Source of the DNA: Actinomadura kijaniata NBRC 14229 | GTDB taxonomy: Bacteria > Actinomycetota > Actinomycetes > Streptosporangiales > Streptosporangiaceae | Length of the DNA: 40,975 nt | Assembly: GCF_001552175.1 (NCBI RefSeq) | Contig: NZ_BCQR01000113.1 | Location: forward strand, 1-40,975 | Reading direction: 5' to 3' | Shown: piece after piece, positions 22,855 through 32,300 of the stretch | Layout of the letters: each line of letters opens with the position of its first letter | Numbering within the stretch: position 1 is the stretch's first letter | The notes under the pieces: model-generated | What the model was told of the DNA's origin: nothing | Database searches by the model: none | Seen by the model: only the letters and a program-made list of their open reading frames with translations | Made by a program: the position numbers and the translations under genes

Positions 22855-22887
22855 TTCAACGCCGCGGGCGGCCTCCCTAGCGTTGAA
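22855..22887. promoter_or_regulatory. Inverted repeat in the Lrp/MFS intergenic region
   Basis: TTCAACGC (22855-22862) and GCGTTGAA (22880-22887) form a perfect 8-bp inverted repeat with a 17-nt centre, immediately upstream of the MFS GTG (22891). AACGCC also recurs at about 22816 and 22837. A likely operator for the divergent Lrp protein; unproven. Confidence 0.4.
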
Positions 22888-22890
22888 CGC

Positions 22891-24036
22891 GTGCGACAGC
22901 GACGGGACACGGCGGCGCTCTGCGCCGGGACGGCGATGATGAACGCGGCCATGGCCGTCACCTCGGCGACCGGCACCCTGGTCGCCACCGACCACCTCGG
23001 CCCGGCCCGGGGCGGCCTGCCCGTCACGGCGGGCATCGTCGGCACCGGCGTCGGCGCGCTGCTGGTCGGCCGCCGCCGCGGTCTGCCGCTCGGCTACCTC
23101 GCCGCCACCGCCGGGGCCGCCCTGGCGGTCTGGGCGACCGCCCGGCACGACGTCCCGGCGCTCTGCCTGGGGATGCTGCTGCTCGGCCTCGGCAACGCGA
23201 GCGCGCAGCTGTCCCGCTACGCGGTCGCCGGGCTCCACCCGCCGCACCGCCGCGGCTTCGCCATCGGCCTGGTGGTGTGGGCGGCGACGGTCGGCGCGGT
23301 GGGCGGGCCGCTGCTGCTGTCCCCCTCCGGCGATCTGGCGGAGTCCGCCGGGCTCTCGGCGCACACCGGCCCGTTCCTGCTGGCGGCGGCGGTGTGCGCG
23401 GTCGCCGCCGCGGCCGTCGCCACGGCCGTCACCGGCGGGCCCGAGCGGCCTCCCGTCCCGCGCCCGCGCGACCTGACCCGCTCCCCGGCCGCCCGGTCGG
23501 CGTTCGTGACGATGGCGACCGCGCAGGTCGTCATGGTCGCCGTGATGACCGCCGTCCCCCTCCAGATGCACCTGCACGGCCACGGCCTCGCCCCGATCGG
23601 GACGGTGCTGTCGGCGCACACCCTGGGCATGTTCGCCCTGTCCCCGCTCACCGGCCGCCTCACCGACCGGTACGGCGCGGACCGCGTGGCCTCGGCGGGC
23701 CTGGCGACGCTCCTGGCGGCGAGCGCGCTGGCCGGGGCGGGCCCCGGCGGCGCCCCGTTCCAGGCGGCGGCGATGTTCCTGCTCGGGTACGGCTGGAACC
23801 TGTGCTTCATCGGCGGCAGCACCCGGCTGGCCCGCGACCTCCCGGCCGTCGGCCGCGCGAGCCTGGAGGGCGCGGTGGACGCGGCGGTCTGGGGCCTGGC
23901 CGCCGTCGCGTCCCTGGCCTGCACGGCGGTCCTGGCGTTCGGCGGCTTCCGGCTCCTGGCGGCCGCGGCGGGCCTCCTGGCGGCGGCGCCGCTGGTCACC
24001 CGGCTCGGCCGACGATGGTCCCCGCGCGATCGATGA
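22891..24036 (+). CDS. Major facilitator superfamily transporter
   Basis: GTG 22891; 381 residues, about twelve hydrophobic segments. Between helices 2 and 3 the loop is short and basic (VGRRRGLPLGYL), as in MFS motif A, and the second half has a matching LSPLTGRLTDRYGADRVAS motif, a clear MFS signature. The substrate is not predictable; the small size and divergent Lrp regulator suggest a drug or amino-acid exporter. No ribosome site is obvious. Convergent with cbiD, overlapping its 3' end by 41 bp. Confidence 0.88.
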   Translation: MRQRRDTAALCAGTAMMNAAMAVTSATGTLVATDHLGPARGGLPVTAGIVGTGVGALLVGRRRGLPLGYLAATAGAALAVWATARHDVPALCLGMLLLGLGNASAQLSRYAVAGLHPPHRRGFAIGLVVWAATVGAVGGPLLLSPSGDLAESAGLSAHTGPFLLAAAVCAVAAAAVATAVTGGPERPPVPRPRDLTRSPAARSAFVTMATAQVVMVAVMTAVPLQMHLHGHGLAPIGTVLSAHTLGMFALSPLTGRLTDRYGADRVASAGLATLLAASALAGAGPGGAPFQAAAMFLLGYGWNLCFIGGSTRLARDLPAVGRASLEGAVDAAVWGLAAVASLACTAVLAFGGFRLLAAAAGLLAAAPLVTRLGRRWSPRDR

Positions 24037-25030
24037 CCACGACGTCCACCGCGACGGGCGCGCCGCGCAGCGTCTCCAGCGCCACCTCGCGGGCGCGGGC
24101 CGCCACCAGGTCGCCCAGCGGATGGCCCGCCGCCTGGCAGATCCGCAGCGCGTCGAGCGCCGTGTTCGCGCCCCGGACCCGCTCGGCGGTCTCCGGATCG
24201 TCCACCAGCGCGGCCAGCGCCTCGAAGTCCACCTGCGAACGCTTGGAATGCAGGTCCAGGTGCCCGTTCGCGAGCTTGGCGAGCTTGCCGATCCCGCCCG
24301 CGATGGTGAGCCGGGGAACCGGATGCCGCCGCAGGTATTTCAGCACCGCGCCCGCGAAGTCGCCCATGTCCAGCAACGCGTCCTCCGGCAGCCCGTACAG
24401 CTCGGCGGCGACCTTCTCCGAGGTGCTGCCCGTGGCGCCCGCGACGTGCGTGTACCCCGCCGCCCGCGCCACGTCGACGCCCCGCCGGATGCTGTCGATC
24501 CACGCCGAGCACGAGTACGGGACGACGATCCCCGTCGTCCCCAGGATCGACAGCCCGCCGAGGATCCCGAGCCGCGGGTTCCACGTCCGGCGCGCCAGCT
24601 CCTCGCCGCCGTCCACCGAGATCTCCACGATGACGTCGGCGTCGCCCAGCACCTCGCGCATCATCCGGCGCGGCACCGGGTTGATGGCGGGCTCCCCGAC
24701 GTCCAGCGGCAGCCCCGGCTTGGTCACCGTCCCCACGCCCGGCCCCGCCCGGAACGTCACCCCGCCGCCCGGCGGCCCCGGCCGCACCGTGGACCGGACC
24801 AGCGCGCCGTGCGTGACGTCGGGGTCGTCGCCCGCGTCCTTGACGATCCCCGCCATCGCGAACCCGTCGCCGCGCTCCTCCACGGCCAGCGCGAACGCGG
24901 GCCGCTGCCCCCTCGGCAGCACGATCTCGACGGGGTCGGGGAACTCGCCGCCCAGCAGCGCCGCGTGGGCCGCCTTCGTCGCGGCCGTCGCGCACGCGCC
25001 GGTGGTCCAGCCGTAACGGAGTTCGCTCAC
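23996..25030 (-). CDS. cbiD: Cobalt-precorrin-5B C1-methyltransferase
   Basis: GTG at 25030; 344 residues, normal for CbiD. The N-terminal signature LRYGWTTGACATAATKAA, then IVKDAGDDPDVTHG, GVGTVTKPGL, IGEPAINPVPRRM-like (VGEPAINPVPRRM) and GTTGIVVPYSCSAWI are diagnostic. CbiD methylates C1 during corrin-ring contraction and replaces CobF in many actinobacteria. An AGGAGG sits directly against the GTG with no spacer, which is too close for normal use. The start is 17 bp from the divergent cobK start. The 3' end overlaps the convergent MFS gene. Confidence 0.93.
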   Translation of the reverse strand: MSELRYGWTTGACATAATKAAHAALLGGEFPDPVEIVLPRGQRPAFALAVEERGDGFAMAGIVKDAGDDPDVTHGALVRSTVRPGPPGGGVTFRAGPGVGTVTKPGLPLDVGEPAINPVPRRMMREVLGDADVIVEISVDGGEELARRTWNPRLGILGGLSILGTTGIVVPYSCSAWIDSIRRGVDVARAAGYTHVAGATGSTSEKVAAELYGLPEDALLDMGDFAGAVLKYLRRHPVPRLTIAGGIGKLAKLANGHLDLHSKRSQVDFEALAALVDDPETAERVRGANTALDALRICQAAGHPLGDLVAARAREVALETLRGAPVAVDVVVIDRAGTIVGRAG

Positions 25031-25047
25031 CCTCCTAGTCTTCCAGT

Positions 25048-25788
25048 GTGACCCGACGCATCCTGCTGCTGGGCGGCACCGGCGAGGCCCGCGACCTCGC
25101 CGGACGCCTGCACGCCGACCCCGCCTTCGACGTCGTCAGCTCGCTGGCGGGCCGCACCGCCGCGCCCCTGCTGCCCGAGGGCCGCACCCGCGTCGGCGGG
25201 TTCGGCGGCCCGGACGGCCTGGCCGCGTGGCTGCGCGCCGAACGGATCGACGCGGTGGTGGACGCCACCCACCCGTTCGCCGCCGTGATGACCGACTCGG
25301 CCGTGCGGGCCGCCGAACGCGCCGGCCTGCCGCTGCTGGTGCTGCGCCGCCCCGGCTGGACCGAACGGCCCGGCGACGACTGGCGGCGCGTCCCCACCCT
25401 GGCGGCCGCCGCCGCGGACCTGCCCGGCGAACGCGTCTTCCTGACCACCGGCCGCAAGGACCTGGCGCCGTTCGCCGGCGACGACCGGCGCTGGTTCCTG
25501 ATCCGCTCGGTCGACCCGCCCGAGCCGCCGCTGCCGCCGCGCCACGCGACGGTGCTGGCGCGCGGCCCGTTCACCCTCGACGAGGAACGGGCGCTGCTGC
25601 GCGAGCACGCCGTCGACTGCCTGGTCACCAAGGACAGCGGCAGCCCGATGACCGAGGCCAAGCTCACCGCCGCCCGCGAGCTGGGCGTCCCGGTGGTGAT
25701 GGTGGACCGCCCACCGCTCCCGCCCGGCGTCGCGCCGGTGGGAACGGTGGACCAGGCCCTGGACTGGCTGTCGCGTCACGCCGGGTAG
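25048..25788 (+). CDS. cobK: Precorrin-6A reductase
   Basis: GTG 25048; 246 residues. Typical CobK/CbiJ features: RILLLGGTGEARDLAGRL at the N-terminus (NADPH site), VDATHPFAAVMTDSAVRAAE, VFLTTGRKDLAPF and CLVTKDSGSPMTEAKL near the C-terminus. It reduces precorrin-6A to precorrin-6B with NADPH. No Shine-Dalgarno is seen; a TAGTCT hexamer (25036-25041) ends 6 bp before the GTG, suggesting a leaderless message. It is the only plus-strand gene among the minus-strand cbiD, cobIJ, cobH and cobG, and its last 13 bp overlap the convergent cobIJ gene. Confidence 0.93.
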   Translation: MTRRILLLGGTGEARDLAGRLHADPAFDVVSSLAGRTAAPLLPEGRTRVGGFGGPDGLAAWLRAERIDAVVDATHPFAAVMTDSAVRAAERAGLPLLVLRRPGWTERPGDDWRRVPTLAAAAADLPGERVFLTTGRKDLAPFAGDDRRWFLIRSVDPPEPPLPPRHATVLARGPFTLDEERALLREHAVDCLVTKDSGSPMTEAKLTAARELGVPVVMVDRPPLPPGVAPVGTVDQALDWLSRHAG

Positions 25789-27278
25789 CGGCGCGGCGTG
25801 AACACGATCCGGGAGCCGTCGCCGCGCTCGGCGACCCGGGTCTGCGAGGAGCCGATCACCAGCAGGCAGCGCATGTCCACGTCCGCCGGGTCCAGCTCGG
25901 CCAGCCGCACGACCCGCACGCTCTCCTCCGGCCCGCCCACGTCGCGCCCGATCACCACGGGCGTGTCGGGCGAACGGTGCTTGAGCAGCAGGTCGCGGGC
26001 CTCGGCGACCTGGTGCCGCCGGGTCCTGGACGCCGGGTTGTAGACCGCGATCGCCAGATCGGCCGAGGCCGCCGCCGCGAGCCGGTCGGCGATCACCTCC
26101 CACGGCTTGAGCCGGTCCGACAGCGAGATCACGCAGTAGTCGTGGCCGAGCGGCGCGCCGATCCGGGACGCGACCGCCTGCGCGGCGGTCAGCCCCGGCA
26201 GCACCCGCACCGGAACGTGCCGCCAGCGCTCCTCCGAGGCGACCTCCAGCACGGCCGTCGCCATCGCGAACACGCCCGGATCGCCCGACGACACGACGGC
26301 GACCCGCCGCCCCCGCTCGGCGAGCTCCAGGGCGTGGGCGGCGCGTTCGGCCTCCACGGTGTTGCCGGACGGGTGCCGCCGCTGGCGCGGGTTCGGCGGA
26401 ACGCGGTCCAGGTACGGCCCATACCCGATCAGGTCGTCGGCGGAGGCCAGCGCGTCCTGCGCCTGCGGCGTCAGCCACTCGCGCCCGGCGGGCCCGAGCC
26501 CGACCACCACGACCTCGCCCCGCCGCTCCCCGGCCGGAACCGGCTCCGGCAGCGCCCGCCGCGTCTCCTCGTGCACCCGGCTGGGCAGGATCGCCACCGA
26601 GAAGTACGGCACGCTCTCCGGATCGACCTCCGCCAGCGGCCGCATCCGCTGCTCGTCGGTCGTCGCCCGCTCCACGTACCAGGCGTCGTCCAGCCGCCCC
26701 GCCCGATCCAGGGCCTCGCGCACGTTCCCGAACGTCCGCCCCAGCTTCAGCACGGCGGCCGAGTCGGTGGCGGCGAGCCGTTCGGCCAGCTTCTCGGGCG
26801 GCAGCGTCCCCGGCAGCACCGTCAGCACCTCGTCGCGTTCGACCAGCGGCCGCCCCAGCTCCGCCGACGCCCCGCTCACCGACGTCACCCCCGGCACGAC
26901 CTCGGTCGGGTAACGCGAGGCCAGCCGCTTGTGCAGATGCATGTAGGACCCGTAGAAGAACGGGTCCCCCTCACACAGCACGACCACCGAGCGCCCGGCG
27001 TCCAGATGCTCGGCGAGCCGCTCGGCGCACCGGTCGTAGAACTCCTCCAGCGTCCCCCGGTAGTCGCCGACCCTCTCGGTGGTCACCGGGTAGATCAGCG
27101 GCTCCTCGATCTGCCCGTCCCGCAGGTGGGCCGCCGCGATCGACCGCGCGATGCTGCGCCCGTGCCGCGCCGAGTGGTACACGACCACGTCGGCGCCCTC
27201 GATCAGCCGCGCCGCCTTCAGAGTGACCAGCTCCGGATCCCCGGGCCCGAGCCCCACGCCGTACAGGTGTCCGGTCAT
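25776..27278 (-). CDS. cobIJ: Fused precorrin-2 C20- and precorrin-3B C17-methyltransferase
   Basis: ATG at 27278 overlaps the cobH stop by one base (TGATG); a GTG one codon earlier is possible. 500 residues, two tetrapyrrole methylases in one chain. Residues about 4-235 are CobI-like: GHLYGVGLGPGDPELVTLKA, VVVLCEGDPFFYGSYMHL, VVPGVTSVSGASAELG. Residues about 250-480 are CobJ-like: EVVVVGLGPAGREWLTPQAQ, VAVVSSGDPGVFAMATAV, LPGLTAAQAVASRIGAPLGH and LAIAVYNPASRTR. The fusion is common in actinobacteria and couples C20 and C17 methylation, which flank the CobG step. Third gene of the cobG-cobH-cobIJ operon. Confidence 0.95.
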   Translation of the reverse strand: MTGHLYGVGLGPGDPELVTLKAARLIEGADVVVYHSARHGRSIARSIAAAHLRDGQIEEPLIYPVTTERVGDYRGTLEEFYDRCAERLAEHLDAGRSVVVLCEGDPFFYGSYMHLHKRLASRYPTEVVPGVTSVSGASAELGRPLVERDEVLTVLPGTLPPEKLAERLAATDSAAVLKLGRTFGNVREALDRAGRLDDAWYVERATTDEQRMRPLAEVDPESVPYFSVAILPSRVHEETRRALPEPVPAGERRGEVVVVGLGPAGREWLTPQAQDALASADDLIGYGPYLDRVPPNPRQRRHPSGNTVEAERAAHALELAERGRRVAVVSSGDPGVFAMATAVLEVASEERWRHVPVRVLPGLTAAQAVASRIGAPLGHDYCVISLSDRLKPWEVIADRLAAAASADLAIAVYNPASRTRRHQVAEARDLLLKHRSPDTPVVIGRDVGGPEESVRVVRLAELDPADVDMRCLLVIGSSQTRVAERGDGSRIVFTPRRYPA

Positions 27279-27898
27279 CACTCTTCCTCACTCGCGATGG
27301 CGTTGATGGCGGCGGCGGTCATGGCGCTGCCGCCGCGCCGCCCGTGCACGACGACGTGCGGCAGGTCGGACTCGGCGAGCGCGACCTTGGACTCGGCGGC
27401 GCCGATGAAGCCGACCGGGATCCCCAGCACGCAGGCGGGCCGGGGCGCGCCCGCCGCGACCAGCTCCAGCAGCCGGAACAGCGCGGTCGGCGCGTTCCCG
27501 ATCGCGACGACGGCGCCGTCCAGCCGGTCCCCCCACAGGTCGAGGGCGGCGGCGCTGCGCGTGTTGCCCAGCTTCGCGGCGAGCGCGGGCACCCGGGGGT
27601 CGTCGAGCGTGCAGATCACCTCGTTGCCGGCGGGCAGGCGCTTGCGCGTCACCCCGGCCGCGACCATCTTCGCGTCGCACAGGATCGGCCGGCCCTCCAG
27701 CAGCGCCCCGCGCGCCGCCGCGACGGCCCCCGGCGCGTAGTCCAGGTCGCCGACCAGGTCCACCATCCCGCAGGCGTGGATCATGCGGACGGCGACCCGG
27801 GCGACGTCCCCGGGCAGCCCCGCCAGATCGGCCTCGGCCCGGATGGTCGCGAACGAGCGCCGGTAGATCTCGGCGCCGTCGCGAACGTAGTCGATCAC
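27278..27898 (-). CDS. cobH: Precorrin-8X methylmutase
   Basis: GTG at 27898 overlaps the cobG stop (GTGA); 206 residues, normal for CobH. The catalytic His is H41 in RMIHACGMVDLV. Other conserved parts: LCDAKMVAAGVTRKRLPAGN, ERVRA-type linker absent, IGNAPTALFRLLEL and GIPVGFIGAAESK. It moves the methyl group from C11 to C12 of precorrin-8X, giving hydrogenobyrinate. It sits between cobG and cobIJ in a tightly overlapping operon, although its step comes last in the ring pathway. Confidence 0.95.
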   Translation of the reverse strand: MIDYVRDGAEIYRRSFATIRAEADLAGLPGDVARVAVRMIHACGMVDLVGDLDYAPGAVAAARGALLEGRPILCDAKMVAAGVTRKRLPAGNEVICTLDDPRVPALAAKLGNTRSAAALDLWGDRLDGAVVAIGNAPTALFRLLELVAAGAPRPACVLGIPVGFIGAAESKVALAESDLPHVVVHGRRGGSAMTAAAINAIASEEE

Positions 27899-29076
27899 TC
27901 GCTCCTCCGTGTCGTCGCGACGGCCGCCGCCGTCGCCGTCAGGTCATGGGACCGCGCGCGAACCTCGTCGCCGAGCCGCACCTCGTACCCGCCCGGCGTC
28001 GCCACCACCGCGACGTGCCGCCCGGCCGGGCGGCCGCAGCCGCGGTCGCATCCGGTCCAGTGCACGGGCAGCCCGCTCCCGCACGCGGCGCGCGCCGCGG
28101 CGGCGTCGGCGCGCACGTCGGTCAGGGATCGGGCACAGCCGGGCCGTCCCGCGCACGAGGTGAGCCCGACCCAACGGGAGTCGTCGGCGGCGACCAGGCC
28201 ATAGGAGTGTGACACGTCAGTCAAATCGGGAACGACCACGGTCCGCCACGGCGTGACGATCAGCTCGTCCGCCGCCCGCAACGCGTCGAGCTGCGCGGAC
28301 TCCAGCCGTCCCAGCGGTACCAGCCCAGACAGGGCGCTACGCCCGTCCCGCTGCGCGACCACCCCGAGCGGCGGCGGCGCGGGCGTCCGCGGCAGCTCGA
28401 CCGCCTCCGCCCCGCCGGGCGCCAGCCGCAGCGGGTCGTCCAGCTCGTTGACGCGCCACTCGCCGTCGCGCACCCGCAGGAACCCCCGCGCGACCTCCAG
28501 CACGGCCGCCGCCGCGTCGTCCGCGCCGACCCGCACCCCGCTGTCCCGTCCGCCCACGACCAGCGCGAACACGTCCTCCGCGACCGCGTACAGCCCCACG
28601 TCCGGACGCAGCGCGACCACGTCCCCGCGCCCGTCGTCCAGCGCGAACAGCACCCGCCCCGGCAGCTCCGCCAGCCCCGGATCGGCGCACAGCCCCGCGT
28701 CCAGCTCCGCCACCAGCGGACGCACGTCGGCCAGCCCCCGCCCGTCACGCCCGCTGAGCGCGCTGGCGACGATGTTCCGCACCCGTTCGTGCGTGAACGA
28801 CGGCAGCAGCCCCGCGTCGCACAGCCGCCCGCTCAGCTCCCGTTCCGCCCCGGCGGCGAGCCCCCTGACCTGCACGTTCCCCCGGGAGGTGAGCTCCAGC
28901 CCGCCGTTGCCGAGCTCGACGGCCGCATCCGCCAGCGCCGCGAACCCTCGCCGGTCCACCCGCCCACCGGGCAGCCGGACCCGCGCCAGCCCGCCGTCGG
29001 CGGCCCGGTGGATCCGCAACAGCCCGGGACAGGAGTCAGGACCGGAACGGGAGGAAGCAGACGAAGAGGCAGACAC
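27895..29076 (-). CDS. cobG: Precorrin-3B synthase
   Basis: GTG at 29076; 393 residues. The family is sulfite/nitrite-reductase-like: LTSRGNVQVRGL (ferredoxin-like half-domain motif) and, near the C-terminus, LTSCAGRPGCARSLTDVR with VHWTGCDRGCGRP, together supplying four cysteines for the 4Fe-4S centre. CobG uses O2 to hydroxylate precorrin-3A and form the gamma-lactone, so its presence marks the aerobic route. It is the first gene of the cobG-cobH-cobIJ operon. Only 87 bp separate its start from the divergent cobalamin riboswitch, which points the other way and does not include this gene. Confidence 0.93.
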   Translation of the reverse strand: MSASSSASSRSGPDSCPGLLRIHRAADGGLARVRLPGGRVDRRGFAALADAAVELGNGGLELTSRGNVQVRGLAAGAERELSGRLCDAGLLPSFTHERVRNIVASALSGRDGRGLADVRPLVAELDAGLCADPGLAELPGRVLFALDDGRGDVVALRPDVGLYAVAEDVFALVVGGRDSGVRVGADDAAAAVLEVARGFLRVRDGEWRVNELDDPLRLAPGGAEAVELPRTPAPPPLGVVAQRDGRSALSGLVPLGRLESAQLDALRAADELIVTPWRTVVVPDLTDVSHSYGLVAADDSRWVGLTSCAGRPGCARSLTDVRADAAAARAACGSGLPVHWTGCDRGCGRPAGRHVAVVATPGGYEVRLGDEVRARSHDLTATAAAVATTRRSE

Positions 29077-29163
29077 AGCCCGGATACTAAGCGCGAACCC
29101 GCGTCCGTCCGAGCCCCCGGCCTGACACCCCGGCTTGACGGGCCGCACGGGATGGCCAAGCAT

Positions 29164-29331
29164 GGGCACTACTGTGTGAGCAGCGACAAAGCGGAGGAAG
29201 CCGGTGTGAGTCCGGCGCGGTCCCGCCACTGTCACCGGGGAGCGGACCCCACCCAGGGCCACTGCGTCAGCGGGAAGGCCGGGGCGAGCGTCGATCCGGG
29301 AGCCAGGAGACTCCGGTTGTCGCAGTGACCC
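29164..29331 (+). promoter_or_regulatory. Cobalamin (B12) riboswitch upstream of cobN
   Basis: The conserved core is complete: GGAAGCCGGTGTGAGTCCGG (about 29196-29215), the GCGGTCCCGCCACTGT block ending at 29232, the later GCCACTG...CGGGAAGG segment (29258-29277) and the B12 box AGCCAGGAGACT (29301-29312). The outer P1 helix can form from GGGCACT (29164-29170) and AGTGACCC (29324-29331, one bulged A). The cobN ribosome site (GGTGAGGA, 29357-29364) follows, with a small CGGGG/CCCCG hairpin (29339-29356) between, so control is probably at translation. When cobalamin is bound, cobN expression should fall. Confidence 0.95.
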
Positions 29332-29374
29332 TGCGATTCGGGGCGTGGAAACCCCGGGTGAGGACTCGACCAGC

Positions 29375-32300
29375 GTGATCCTGCTGCTGTCCACGTCGGA
29401 CACCGACCTGCTCAGCGCGCGTGCGTCCGGCGCCGCCTTCCGTCTCGCCAATCCGGCCCGCACCTCCGCCGACGACCTGCCCGCCCTGCTGGAGGGCGTG
29501 GACCTGGTCGTCGTGCGGCTGCTCGGCGGCCGCCGCGCCTGGGAGGAGGGGCTGGACGCGCTGCTGGCCGGGCCCCGCCCGGTCGTCGTGCTGAGCGGCG
29601 AGCAGCAGCCCGACGCCGAGCTGATGGAGCTGTCCACGGTCCCGGCCGGGGTGGCGGCGGAGGCGCACGCCTACCTCGCCTACGGCGGTCCCGCCAACCT
29701 CGGTGACCTGTTCGCCTTCCTTTCCGACACGGTCCTGCTCACCGGGCACGGCTTCGGCCCGCCGACCCCGACGCCCACCTGGGGCGTCCTGGAACGCGAG
29801 GCGGCCGGCGGCGACGGGCCGCTGATCGGCGTCCTGTACTACCGGGCGCACCACCTGGCCGGGAACACCGCGTTCGTCGAGGCCCTGTGCGCGGCGATCG
29901 AGAACGCCGGGGGCCGTGCCCTCCCGGTCTACTGCGCGTCCCTGCGCACCGCCGAACGGGAGCTGCTCGACAGGCTCGGCGAGGTCGACGCGCTGGTCGT
30001 CACGGTGCTGGCGGCGGGCGGCACGCGTCCGGCGTTCGCGTCGGCCGGGGGCGACGACGAGGCGTGGGACGTCGGCGCGCTGGCCGCCCTCGACGTCCCG
30101 ATCCTGCAGGGCCTGTGCCTGACCGGTGGCCGCGAGGCGTGGGAGTCCAACGACGACGGCCTGTCCCCGCTGGACACCGCCACGCAGGTCGCGGTGCCGG
30201 AGTTCGACGGGCGGCTGATCACGGTGCCGTTCTCGTTCAAGGAGATCGACGAGGACGGGCTGAGCGTCTACGTCGCCGACCCCGAACGCGCCGCCCGCGT
30301 CGCCGGGATCGCCGTCCGGCACGGCGCGCTGCGCCACGTTCCCGCGCCGGAGCGCCGCGTCGCGCTGATGCTGTCGGCGTACCCGACCAAGCACGCCCGC
30401 ATCGGCAACGCCGTCGGCCTCGACACCCCCGCCAGCGTGATCGCCCTGCTGGAGGCGATGCGCGAGCGCGGCTACGACGTCGGCGACGAGCTGCCCGGCG
30501 AGGGCGACGCGCTGATGCACGCGCTCATCGCGGCGGGCGGCCAGGACGCCGACTGGCTCACCGAGGAGCAGCTCACCGGCAACCCGATCCGCATCCCCGC
30601 CTCCCGGTACAAGCGGTGGTACGCCACGCTCCCCGAGGACCTGCGCGAGGACATCGAGCGTCACTGGGGCCCGCCGCCCGGCGAGCTGTTCGTGGACGAC
30701 TCCAATGATCCCGAGGGTGAGATCGTCCTCGCGGCGCTGCGGTCCGGCAACGTCGTGGTGATGGTCCAGCCGCCGCGCGGCTTCGGCGAGAACCCCGTGG
30801 CGATCTACCACGACCCCGACCTGCCGCCGAGCCACCACTACCTGGCGGCGTACCGGTGGTTGCAGGACGGGTTCGGCGCGCACGCGGTCGTCCACGTCGG
30901 CAAGCACGGCAACCTGGAGTGGCTGCCCGGCAAGGCCGCCGGGATGTCGGCCTCCTGCGGGCCGGACGCCGCGCTCGGCGACCTGCCGCTGATCTACCCG
31001 TTCCTGGTCAACGACCCCGGCGAGGGCACGCAGGCCAAGCGCCGCGCCCACGCCACCCTGGTCGACCACCTGATCCCGCCGATGGCGCGCGCCGACAGCT
31101 ACGGCGACATCGCCCGCCTGGAACAGCTGCTGGACGAGCACGCCAACATCGCCGCGCTCGACCCCGCCAAGCTGCCCGCGATCCGCGCCCAGATCTGGAC
31201 GCTGATCCAGGCCGCCCGGCTCGACCACGACCTGGGGCTGGAGGACCGGCCGCACGACGCGGAGTTCGACGACTTCCTGCTGCACGTGGACGGCTGGCTG
31301 TGCGAGGTGAAGGACGTCCAGATCCGTGACGGGCTGCACGTCCTCGGCCGGGCCCCGGCCGGGGAGGGCCGCGCCGACCTGGTCCTCGCGTTGCTGCGCG
31401 CCCGGCAGATGTGGGGCGGCTCGGTGACGCTGCCCGGCCTGCGCGAGGCCCTCGGCCTGGACGAGGGCAGCCGCGACCGGGGCGAGGTGGACGCGTTCGA
31501 GGACAGGGCCCGCGCCCTGGTGCTGGCCATGGAGGAGCGGGGCTGGGACCCGGACGCCGCCGGCGAGGTCGCCGAGGGGAAGGTCGCGGAGATCCTGCGG
31601 TTCGCCGCCACCGAGATCGTCCCGCGGCTGGACCGGACCGTCGACGAGATCGGCATGGTGCTGCACGCGCTGGACGGCGGCTACGTCCCGGCGGGCCCGT
31701 CCGGCTCCCCGCTGCGGGGCCTGATCAACGTGCTGCCGACCGGCCGCAACTTCTACTCCGTCGATCCCAAGGCCGTGCCGTCCCGGCTGGCCTGGGAGAC
31801 CGGCCGCGCGATGGCCGACTCGCTGCTGGAGCGCTACCGCGAGGACACCGGCGAGTGGCCGCAGTCGGTCGGGCTGTCGGTGTGGGGCACCTCCGCGATG
31901 CGCACCTCCGGCGACGACATCGCCGAGGTGCTGGCCCTGCTCGGCGTGCGGCCGGTCTGGGACGACGCCTCCCGCCGCGTGACCGGCCTGGAGCCGATCC
32001 CGCTGCCCGAGCTCGGCCGTCCGCGCATCGACGTGACGGTCCGCATCAGCGGGTTCTTCCGCGACGCGTTCCCGCACGCCGTGGCGATGCTCGACGACGC
32101 GGTCCGGCTGGCCGCCGCGCAGGACGAGCCCGACGCCGACAACTTCGTGCGCGCCCACGTCCGCGCCGACGAGGCGGCCCACGGCGACCGCCGCCGCGCC
32201 ACCATGCGCGTGTTCGGGTCCCGGCCGGGCGCGTACGGCGCGGGCATCCTGCCGTTGATCGACAGCCGGAACTGGCGCGACGACTCGGACCTGGCCGAGG

